DNA of 43,060 bases, taken from Clostridium sp. UBA5530 (lineage in GTDB: Bacteria; Bacillota; Clostridia; Clostridiales; Clostridiaceae). The position numbers and the translations under genes are program-made. The notes beneath the pieces were generated by a model, which made no database searches, was not told the origin of the DNA, and saw nothing but the letters and a program-made list of their open reading frames with translations. The stretch spans positions 222 through 43,281 of the forward strand of contig DINW01000063.1 in NCBI GenBank assembly GCA_002423705.1, given 5' to 3'. Positions 31,883 through 39,179 of the stretch are shown here, piece after piece. Each line of letters begins with the position of its first letter. The first letter of the stretch is position 1.

Positions 31883-33217
31883 ATGGAACAAAATTCAAAC
31901 AAAAAAGGGAATTTTTTAGGCCTTCTACCGCTGATAGTTTTTTTAGTGCTTTATATGAGCACAGGAATTTCCACAGGTAGCTTTGATAGTATGCCTCTTA
32001 TGGTAGGAATCATGATAGCATCTGGTATAGGATTAGCATTAAAAAAACCAGGGGAAAAGAAACCAACTACTTTTGATGAAAGAGTATCCATGTACTGTAA
32101 GGGTGGTGGAGAAGAAACATTAATCTTAATGGTAATAATTTTCTTGTTAGCAGGAGCTTTTTACGGTGTAGCTAATGAAATGCATGCGGTGGAAGCTGTT
32201 ACAAATCTAGGACTTTCAATATTACCTTCTAAATTGATATTACCAGGACTATTTCTAATAGGTTGTATACTAAGTTTCTCCATGGGAACCTCCATGGGAA
32301 CAGTGGCAGCGTTAATGCCAATAGCTGTAGATATTGCGAGTAAAACTGGATTTAACATAGCTTTAGTTAGTGGAGTTGTTGTAGGTGGAGCAATGTTTGG
32401 AGACAATCTATCATTTATTTCAGATACTACAATAGCAGCTACTCGTACACAGGATGTACCTATGAAAGCAAAGTTTAAGGCTAATATACTTATGGTATTG
32501 CCAGCAGTAATCATAAATTGTATATTATTATCTATGCAAACATCGCCAACTCCTATAACTCAAGGGGTATATAATTTTGACTTTGTAAATCTTATTCCTT
32601 ATATTGTAGTTATAGTACTTTCACTAGTTGGATTAAACGTTATAACAGTTATGACTCTTGGTGTTGCTTCAGGTATTGTAATAGGAATTATTCATGGAGA
32701 CTTTACATTGATATCATCTTTAGGTATTATACATACAGGTATGACTTGGATGGAAGATATGGCATTAATAGCCATATTAGTAGGCGGTATGGTGGCCTTG
32801 ATGAACTATTTAGGTGGAATAGATTGGCTTCTTGAAAAATTAACTAAGAAGACAAAGACAGCAAGGGGTGGAGAGCTAAGTATAGCTGCTTTAGTAAGCT
32901 TGCTAGATATAGCTACTACAAATAATACAATTTCAATAATTGCCACAGGTCCTATTGCTAGAGAGATAGCTGATAAATTCGGAATTGCTAGAGAAAGAGT
33001 TGCAAGTATCCTTGACTTGTTCTCAGCAGCCTTTAATGGATTGCTCCCATATGCAGGACAATTATTGGTAGCAGGAGGTATTGCACAAATCTCTCCTATG
33101 GCAATAATGCCATATGTATGGTATTGCATACTTATGCTTGTATTTGGTACTATATTCATACTTATTGGATGGCCTAAGTTCAAGAAAAAGGATTCAGTAC
33201 AAGGAGATATTAGATAA
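31883..33217 (+). CDS. NhaC-family transporter
   Basis: This 444-residue integral membrane protein has about 11 hydrophobic segments. The NhaC-family core is clear: FSMGTSMGTVAALMPIAVDI (about 131-150) and GGAMFGDNLSFISDTTIAAT (173-192), the region of the ion-binding residues, with a related block DIATTNNTISIIATGPIA in the second half. The family contains Na+/H+ antiporters and also amino-acid and organic-substrate exchangers. Its place between the aldolase and kinase genes suggests uptake of the pathway's sugar or export of its product. That is inference. AAAGGGGAG precedes the ATG; mtnK follows after 29 bp. Confidence 0.88.
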   Translation: MEQNSNKKGNFLGLLPLIVFLVLYMSTGISTGSFDSMPLMVGIMIASGIGLALKKPGEKKPTTFDERVSMYCKGGGEETLILMVIIFLLAGAFYGVANEMHAVEAVTNLGLSILPSKLILPGLFLIGCILSFSMGTSMGTVAALMPIAVDIASKTGFNIALVSGVVVGGAMFGDNLSFISDTTIAATRTQDVPMKAKFKANILMVLPAVIINCILLSMQTSPTPITQGVYNFDFVNLIPYIVVIVLSLVGLNVITVMTLGVASGIVIGIIHGDFTLISSLGIIHTGMTWMEDMALIAILVGGMVALMNYLGGIDWLLEKLTKKTKTARGGELSIAALVSLLDIATTNNTISIIATGPIAREIADKFGIARERVASILDLFSAAFNGLLPYAGQLLVAGGIAQISPMAIMPYVWYCILMLVFGTIFILIGWPKFKKKDSVQGDIR

Positions 33218-33246
33218 AATAGATAAATTACTAGGAGGAGAATGAA

Positions 33247-34449
33247 ATGGATAAATATTGTAAGCACTTTTTAATGGATGTAGAAGAAGCAAAAATTTAT
33301 TCTAAAGACGTAGTAAAATATTTCGCTCCTGATGAAAAACTAGAAGCTAAAGAGATTGGAGATGGAAACATCAACTACGTATTTAAAATCTGGAATCCTG
33401 AAACAGGAAAATCTCTAATTATAAAGCAGGCAGACACGCTTTTAAGGTCTTCTGGAAGACCTCTAGATGTTAGACATAGCAGAATTGAAGCAGAAATTTT
33501 AAAAATACAGGGACAGTTAGCGCCATGCTATATACCTAAAGTTCATCATTATGATGAAACTATGTGTGCTATATCTATGGAGGATATATCAGAATATAAA
33601 AACTTAAGAAAAGAACTTATGGATGGAAACACATTTAACCATTTAGCAGAAAATTTATCTACTTTCTTAGCCGATACTCTTCTTCCAACAACAGACCTAG
33701 TAGTGGATAGAGGAGAAAAAAAGGACAGAGTTATAGAATTTACAAATAAAGAACTTTGTGATATTAGTGAAGATCTAGTTTTCACAGAACCTTATTATAA
33801 CTACAAAAACAGAAACATAATTATAGAAGAAAATAAGGAATTTGTTGAAGAACACTTATATAAAAATGAAAAGTTAAAGGCTGAAGTGGGAATGTTAAGA
33901 AATAATTTTATGAATTATGCACAAGCCCTTGTCCATGGAGATCTTCATTCAGGCTCAATCTTTGCAAATGAAAAAGGTATTAAGGTAATAGACCCAGAAT
34001 TCGCATTCTATGGCCCTATGGGATATGATATAGGTAATGTTATAGGAAATTTGGTATTTTCTTGGGCTAATAAATTCTATACTGATAATAAGAATGCAGA
34101 TTTTTTAAATTGGATAGAAGAAACTATAAGAAAAACTATAGACTTACTTATAAGTAAGCTTTCACAAAAGTATGACTCAGTGGTTACATTTAACTTATAT
34201 AATGAATATTTTAAAGAGCATTATCTTAAAGAAGTATTGGCTGACTCCATGGGTTATGCAGGAACTGAAATCATAAGAAGAGTGGTAGGAGATGCTAAGG
34301 TTATTGAAGTAACTAGCGTTGAGGACTTAACTCAAAGAGTTCCACTAGAAAGAGCTTTAATAAAAATGGGTATTAGCTTAATAACTGATAGGTATAAGTT
34401 TACAAAAGGAAGAGATTTAACTGAGGAGTTTAAATTAATATTAGCATAG
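33247..34449 (+). CDS. mtnK: S-methyl-5-thioribose kinase (or 5-deoxyribose kinase)
   Basis: This 400-residue kinase of the aminoglycoside phosphotransferase fold has GDGNINYVFKIWN (38-50), the nucleotide loop typical of MtnK, then HGDLHSGSIF (230-239) with catalytic Asp232, and IDPEFAFYGPMGYDIGNVIG (248-267), with metal-binding Asp249-Glu251. MtnK phosphorylates the C1 hydroxyl of 5-methylthioribose using ATP. Relatives in deoxyribose-disposal clusters act on 5-deoxyribose. AGGAGGAGA precedes the ATG. It sits 29 bp behind the transporter gene and 50 bp before mtnA, as part of one operon. Confidence 0.92.
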   Translation: MDKYCKHFLMDVEEAKIYSKDVVKYFAPDEKLEAKEIGDGNINYVFKIWNPETGKSLIIKQADTLLRSSGRPLDVRHSRIEAEILKIQGQLAPCYIPKVHHYDETMCAISMEDISEYKNLRKELMDGNTFNHLAENLSTFLADTLLPTTDLVVDRGEKKDRVIEFTNKELCDISEDLVFTEPYYNYKNRNIIIEENKEFVEEHLYKNEKLKAEVGMLRNNFMNYAQALVHGDLHSGSIFANEKGIKVIDPEFAFYGPMGYDIGNVIGNLVFSWANKFYTDNKNADFLNWIEETIRKTIDLLISKLSQKYDSVVTFNLYNEYFKEHYLKEVLADSMGYAGTEIIRRVVGDAKVIEVTSVEDLTQRVPLERALIKMGISLITDRYKFTKGRDLTEEFKLILA

Positions 34450-34499
34450 GAATCACATATATAAGAGCGCTATGATAAAAATGGGAAAAGGTGATATAT

Positions 34500-35552
34500 A
34501 TGAAAAGAATGGATGAAGGATTGGCTTTTTTATTACAGTATGAAAATGTTGCTTGGTATGAAGACGGAAAAGTAAGAATTCTTGACAGGAGAATTTACCC
34601 AAGAGAAGTTCACTTTGTAACATGTACTACATACATGGAAGTGGCTTATGCTATTAGAGACATGGTGACTCAAAGTGCTGGTCCATATACAGCAGCAGGT
34701 ATGGGAATGGCTTTAGCAGCCTACGAAGTGAAGGATAAGACAGAAGCAGAACAGATAAAGTTTCTTGAGAAGGCTTCCTATGATATATCTCATGCTAGAC
34801 CAACCACTGCAAACCGTATGGGACTTATAACTAGCAACTGTTTAGATGCAGCTAAAAAAGCTTTGTCACAAGGCAAAAGTGCATCAGAAGCTATTTTTAA
34901 CACCACTGTAGACTCATTAAACAGGCGTTATTCTACAATGGAGAAGGTTGGAGAATATCTTGCAGATATGTTCCCTAAAAATGGAACAGTTATGACTCAA
35001 TGTTTTGGGGAGACTATCATAGGAATGATGCTTAGAGCAGCTAAAAAAAGAAACAACGATGTGAAAATTTATTGTGCAGAAACCAGACCTTATCTGCAAG
35101 GAGCTAGGTTAACTGCTAGTTGCTGTAGCCAAATGGGCTTTGATACAACAGTAATAACAGACAATATGGTAGCTTACACAATGCAGAACAAAAATGTAGA
35201 TTTGTTTACCTCAGCAGCAGATACAATAGCTAGAGATGGACACATTGCAAACAAAATAGGAACTCTACAAATGGCAATATTGGCTAAACACTTTGGTATA
35301 CCTTATTTTGTAACGGGGATACCTGATATAGGAAAGAAAAGTGGGGCAGATATAGTTATAGAAGAAAGAGATCCAAAGGAAGTTTTATGCTTTGGAGGAG
35401 TAAAAAACACTTTAGATACAGTGAAGGGAATATACCCATCCTTTGATATTACGCCACCACATTTAATAAGCGGTATCGTAACAGACAAAGGAATCTTTTC
35501 AAGCTATGACTTACCAAGGTATTTTGAGACAAAGGTTGAACAATTCTACTAA
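34500..35552 (+). CDS. mtnA: S-methyl-5-thioribose-1-phosphate isomerase (divergent MtnA)
   Basis: The 350-residue protein belongs to the eIF2B-related isomerase family and opens the ring of methylthioribose-1-phosphate to the ribulose form. ETRPYLQGARLTA (194-206) and the TSAADTIARDGHIANKIGT block (237-255) with catalytic Asp241 are conserved. The catalytic cysteine is Cys168, but its setting reads MTQCFGETIIG instead of the usual THCNTGALA. WELxxxGI is also replaced by SCCSQMGF after the RLTA motif. It is thus a divergent branch, possibly a deoxyribose-phosphate isomerase. The ATG at 34500 follows AAAGGTGAT; a GTG three codons earlier lies in that site. Confidence 0.88.
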   Translation: MKRMDEGLAFLLQYENVAWYEDGKVRILDRRIYPREVHFVTCTTYMEVAYAIRDMVTQSAGPYTAAGMGMALAAYEVKDKTEAEQIKFLEKASYDISHARPTTANRMGLITSNCLDAAKKALSQGKSASEAIFNTTVDSLNRRYSTMEKVGEYLADMFPKNGTVMTQCFGETIIGMMLRAAKKRNNDVKIYCAETRPYLQGARLTASCCSQMGFDTTVITDNMVAYTMQNKNVDLFTSAADTIARDGHIANKIGTLQMAILAKHFGIPYFVTGIPDIGKKSGADIVIEERDPKEVLCFGGVKNTLDTVKGIYPSFDITPPHLISGIVTDKGIFSSYDLPRYFETKVEQFY

Positions 35553-35556
35553 AATG

Positions 35557-35599
35557 AAAACATCCACAGAATTGACTTACATAGTTCTGTGGATGTTTT
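35557..35599 (+). terminator. Terminator of the aldolase-transporter-mtnK-mtnA cluster
   Basis: AAAACATCCACAGAA and TTCTGTGGATGTTTT form a perfect 15-bp stem with a 13-base loop, starting 5 bp after the mtnA stop. Confidence 0.88.
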
Positions 35600-35608
35600 G
35601 TTAAAAAT

Positions 35609-36094
35609 CTATTTTTTCTTGGTTATAAGTTTAAATGAAAAATCAAATAGGAAGGTACCTAATATAATTATTAATAGGTATATGAATATATTTCTTAACA
35701 AAAGCAAATATTGCTTGAATTTATATTTATTTATATAAGTATCTATCTGTGATTTTACATCATAATAATAATTATCCTCATATTTTTTATTGGTAATTTT
35801 AAAATAATCATCAACAAATCTCTCATAATCTTTGTATACCGAGGATTTAATTGAAGTCTCGCTTAATGTATTTAATGCTATCATTTCAATATTGGATATC
35901 TTATTATAATTAGTGTAGACCTCTGATAATGAATGGGATTGTTTAAACTCAAAATAATCAGAGTAGTCCTTCTTCAGTTCATCTACTATAGGATGTAAAT
36001 ATTGAAAAAACCTAAGGTTAGGCAATACAAATAGTAATATTATAAAAAATATATAACCTTTTGAAAAATAGTCTGACATTTTAAATCTTTCCAT
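35609..36094 (-). CDS. Uncharacterised two-helix membrane protein
   Basis: I do not recognise this 161-residue protein. It has one transmembrane helix near the N-terminus (YIFFIILLFVLPNLRFF, about 13-29). A charged, tyrosine-rich region follows to about residue 125 (KKDYSDYFEFKQSHS, YFKITNKKYEDNYYYDVKSQI), and then a second helix (about 131-152) with a basic tail KKK. Both ends would lie inside the cell and the middle outside. The start at 36094 follows GGAAGAGGTAGAG; the frame extends to 36160 without a ribosome site. Neighbours give no clue. Confidence 0.6.
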   Translation of the reverse strand: MERFKMSDYFSKGYIFFIILLFVLPNLRFFQYLHPIVDELKKDYSDYFEFKQSHSLSEVYTNYNKISNIEMIALNTLSETSIKSSVYKDYERFVDDYFKITNKKYEDNYYYDVKSQIDTYINKYKFKQYLLLLRNIFIYLLIIILGTFLFDFSFKLITKKK

Positions 36095-36226
36095 AATAGC
36101 TCTACCTCTTCCTAAAAGTAATATAATGTATATTATACCATTATATAGATTGGTATTCAATGTAAGGATATATAGTTATACATTTTAGAAAACAAGTTAA
36201 TTTTATTGAATTAAATCAATACTAAA

Positions 36227-36275
36227 AGGGCTATACATTAGCAGCTAATAAATTGCTGATGTATAGCCCTGTTTT
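36227..36275 (-). terminator. Terminator of the second SDR gene
   Basis: AGGGCTATACAT and ATGTATAGCCCT form a 12-bp stem, extended by AGCA/TGCT. It lies directly after the SDR stop on the minus strand. Confidence 0.8.
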
Positions 36276-36283
36276 ATTTGATA

Positions 36284-37033
36284 TTATTTATTAATATATT
36301 CGCTTATTTTAACCACTTCACCATTTTTGAAGCCATCACCTTGAATTATTGAGGACACAATTTGTCCTACCTTTTCTTTAGTTAAGAGAACACCATTTTC
36401 TTTGTAGCCTTTAAAGGTATCAACCATAGCGAAATTCTCTTTGTTTAAGGATCTTATATCCTTCTGTAAATCAGTATCTACAACGCCAGGATATAAAACC
36501 ATTATTTCTACACCATTGTCCTTTAAATCCTCTTCTACCTTTACTACTTTTGAGAAGGCATCTAGTGCACTTTTACTAGCACTGTATGGGCCCCAACCAT
36601 AAATAGGGCTTACAGCGGCACCGGAAGAGATATTTAATATTCTCTTTACACCATTAAAGTTTTCAGTATGATGTATAAAGTTAGAGCATATCAACATGGG
36701 AGCTAAGGTATTCACATTAAAATGATGAGTAAGCTCCTCAGGAACTAGCTTTGTGGTAGGAACACTTGGTGCGATTATTCCTGCATTGTTAATTAGATAG
36801 ATTTCATCGCCTTCTTTAAGGATAATCTTGGAAAAAATATTATTCATAAGAGAATCAATCTTATCAATATTGTTTAAATCAAAGGAAAAGAAGCTTAAAT
36901 TGTTAAAAAGATCTTCGCTAAGAGTGGAGCTGTTACGAGCTATAGCAAAGATTTCTATGTTTTCATTTTTAAGACTTCTTATAATGCCTTCGCCAACTCC
37001 TCTTGAAGCTCCAGTAAGTATTAAGTATTTCAT
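36284..37033 (-). CDS. Short-chain dehydrogenase (sepiapterin/benzil-reductase-like)
   Basis: This 249-residue classical SDR has the cofactor loop TGASRGVG (7-14), NNAG at 82-85, Ser137 in NISSGAA, and Tyr150 and Lys154 in YSASK. The sequence style, including LSFFSFDLNNIDKID and PGVVDTDLQ, is that of the YueD/sepiapterin-reductase-like group, which uses NADPH to reduce diketones. The true substrate is unknown. The ATG at 37033 follows AAGGGGG at 9 bp; an ATG eight codons earlier lacks a site. It is a single gene. Confidence 0.85.
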   Translation of the reverse strand: MKYLILTGASRGVGEGIIRSLKNENIEIFAIARNSSTLSEDLFNNLSFFSFDLNNIDKIDSLMNNIFSKIILKEGDEIYLINNAGIIAPSVPTTKLVPEELTHHFNVNTLAPMLICSNFIHHTENFNGVKRILNISSGAAVSPIYGWGPYSASKSALDAFSKVVKVEEDLKDNGVEIMVLYPGVVDTDLQKDIRSLNKENFAMVDTFKGYKENGVLLTKEKVGQIVSSIIQGDGFKNGEVVKISEYINK

Positions 37034-37371
37034 ATGTAAGTACCCCCTTTTTAACATTAATTATACAACTTAATTCAAATTTATCAAAATATAAAGTTAA
37101 TTTAGGTCTTTTACAATATTTAATATATTCACATTATATTTATATATGATGATATTTTTTAATAAAGTGTTGATAGAAGATAAAAATTAGATGTAAGTTT
37201 CACACTAAGAATAGGTAAAATTTAAAGATGTAGGCATGAGACAAAATAAATATAAAACAAGCCCCCTTAAAATTATAAGGGAGCTTGTTTACATGGTGGA
37301 TCTACTTTTGCAAATTACATAATATATTATAATACTATGAGCAGTAAATTCAATGTTAAAATACAAAAAAA
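37034..37371. other. Intergenic region between SDR and psd
   Basis: This AT-rich 338-bp stretch contains the psd terminator at 37255-37290 and presumably the SDR promoter. I see no gene or other element. Confidence 0.4.
37255..37290 (-). terminator. Terminator of psd
   Basis: AAACAAGCCCCCTT pairs with AAGGGAGCTTGTTT, one mismatch in 14. On the minus strand a T-rich tail TTTTATATTTATTTT follows the stem. Confidence 0.75.
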
Positions 37372-38262
37372 TTAGTGAAATATTTTACCAATAGTTTCTC
37401 CCATTAAAACCTGGGTTTCAAAACCCAATGAACTTTGCTCTAAAATATCTTCATCAATGGAAACAGTATTATTTTTAAAGAATAGTATTGTAGTGGAGCC
37501 CCCAAACTTAAAATATCCTTTTTCATCTCCTTTAGATACCTGAGAATTTGGACAATAGGTTTGAACAATGGTGCCTACGCAAGTAGCTCCAACTTCCACA
37601 TAAATTACATCTCCAAAGTTTTCAGATTTTAAGATACTCCATTGTCGCTTATTTTGGCAAAAAAGCTTAGGTACCTTTTCTAGAGCTATTGGGTTTACGG
37701 AATAATAGCTTCCATCAATATCCTTTGTTTCAGAACAGACCCCATTGTCTATGAAATGAAATCTATGGTAATCTGTAGGACAAAGTCTTAAAATTAGGCA
37801 AGTTCCACCCTCATATTTTTTTGCTAAAGCAGAGTCTCCTATAAGCTCCTCTAGAGAATAGGTTAAATTTTTTACTTGAACTAATTGCTTCATATCTATA
37901 TTAGAAAAAGCTGTTAGCCTTCCATCTCCAGGAGAAATAAGAATTTCTTTATTATTATCTATAGGTCTAGCCTGGGCATTAAGTTTTCGTATAAAAAAAT
38001 CATTAAAGGAAGAAAATTCTTCTTCTTTTTTTTGGCATAGTGACATATCTATATTAAAATCCTTTATAAAAGAAGATACTTTTTTAGTGCTTAGAGAACT
38101 ATCGCAAAACCTTCCATATACTTTAGAAAAAAACTTTTTCTTTATTAAAAGCTCTAAGAACTTCATGCCAACAGGGGAAGAATAGCACCAATTTAGATAT
38201 TTTTCGCCGGCAACTTGCTCAATAGAGTAGCTTTTAGTGTTTCTATCGTAAACTTTTATCAT
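37372..38262 (-). CDS. psd: Phosphatidylserine decarboxylase proenzyme
   Basis: This 296-residue membrane-associated enzyme converts phosphatidylserine to phosphatidylethanolamine. It self-cleaves at the serine of a GST motif, here GGST at 254-257 (usually LGST), leaving a pyruvoyl group on Ser256. The catalytic Asp113 (SPGDGR) and DYHRFHF (164-170) with His166 are present. NDFFIRKLNAQARP is typical of the clostridial group. AAAAGGAGAATC precedes the ATG. It is monocistronic here; pssA is not adjacent. Confidence 0.94.
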   Translation of the reverse strand: MIKVYDRNTKSYSIEQVAGEKYLNWCYSSPVGMKFLELLIKKKFFSKVYGRFCDSSLSTKKVSSFIKDFNIDMSLCQKKEEEFSSFNDFFIRKLNAQARPIDNNKEILISPGDGRLTAFSNIDMKQLVQVKNLTYSLEELIGDSALAKKYEGGTCLILRLCPTDYHRFHFIDNGVCSETKDIDGSYYSVNPIALEKVPKLFCQNKRQWSILKSENFGDVIYVEVGATCVGTIVQTYCPNSQVSKGDEKGYFKFGGSTTILFFKNNTVSIDEDILEQSSLGFETQVLMGETIGKIFH

Positions 38263-38436
38263 GTTTAGATTCTCCTTTTAAAATTTATTATAAAAATTCT
38301 CATAAAATTTGTAGGCTTTTAATATTATATAGGTTATACTAAAATTATAACAGTATTATTTTTATTTTTATATTTAAATTTTAGGGTAATTTGGTAAGAT
38401 TCAATATAATTTTAAATAAATTTGGAGTGATTTATA

Positions 38437-39003
38437 ATGAACAAAACCAAAAGAATTATTTTTGAATCAGCAATTCAAGTTTTCTCCAAAGCCGGATATA
38501 GCGGCGCAACAATGGATGACATTGCTTTAAATGCAGGAGTAGCTAAAGGAACTCTGTACTATCACTTTAAAAGCAAAGAAGAGATATTTAACTACATAAT
38601 TTCTACAGGTTTTGATGTGATGAAAGAAGAGGTAGTGTCAGCAGTTAGCGCTGAGGAAGATGTCCTTTCTAAGATAAGGACCATGTGTAAATTTCAATTA
38701 AAATTAGTCTATGAAAATAAAGACTTTTTTAAAGTTATAATGAGTCAGATTTGGGGCCAAGAATTAAGGCAATTAGAATTAAGAAAATCCATAGAAGATT
38801 ATCTAAAAACCATAGAAAGTTTTTTAATAGAAGCTATGAATCATGGGGTTATTAAAAAAGGTGATAGTAACTTTATGTCATACACCTTCTTTGGAACTTT
38901 ATGTTCTGCTGCGGTGTATGAGCTAATTCATTCTGATGATATGGATATAGATAGGGCTATAGATAATCTAATGGACTATATTTTTAAAGGAATTCAAGCA
39001 TAG
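38437..39003 (+). CDS. TetR/AcrR-family transcriptional repressor
   Basis: This 188-residue protein has the TetR N-terminal HTH: IIFESAIQVFSKAGYSGATM, then DDIALNAGVAKGTLYYHFKSKEE (in all about residues 7-50). The C-terminal helical domain would bind a ligand. GGAGTGAT precedes the ATG. It is followed by its own terminator and then the YhgE gene, whose promoter carries a palindrome suited to a TetR dimer (39143-39156). No copy of that palindrome is seen before the regulator gene itself, so autorepression is not supported. Confidence 0.92.
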   Translation: MNKTKRIIFESAIQVFSKAGYSGATMDDIALNAGVAKGTLYYHFKSKEEIFNYIISTGFDVMKEEVVSAVSAEEDVLSKIRTMCKFQLKLVYENKDFFKVIMSQIWGQELRQLELRKSIEDYLKTIESFLIEAMNHGVIKKGDSNFMSYTFFGTLCSAAVYELIHSDDMDIDRAIDNLMDYIFKGIQA

Positions 39004-39056
39004 AGAACCTTGGTTTAGAAGAACAGAGATATAATGAGGAAACGAGAGAAAGAAGA

Positions 39057-39093
39057 GGAAGTTTAGGACAAATAAGTCTTAAACTTCTTTTTT
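39057..39093 (+). terminator. Terminator of the tetR gene
   Basis: GGAAGTTTAGGAC and GTCTTAAACTTCT pair over 13 positions with wobble pairs, followed by TTTTT. Confidence 0.75.
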
Positions 39094-39110
39094 TACTATA
39101 TTTAATAATA

Positions 39111-39156
39111 TTGACAGAAAACAGGAAAAGGAGTATAAATAAACTGACCAGTCAGT
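39111..39156 (+). promoter_or_regulatory. yhgE promoter and TetR operator
   Basis: TTGACA (39111-39116), 17 bp and TATAAA (39134-39139) make a near-consensus promoter. ACTGACCAGTCAGT (39143-39156), with perfect 6-bp arms, sits at the transcription start, where a bound TetR dimer would block RNA polymerase. Confidence 0.75.
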
Positions 39157-39179
39157 ATAAAGTGAAATGGGGTGGATCA

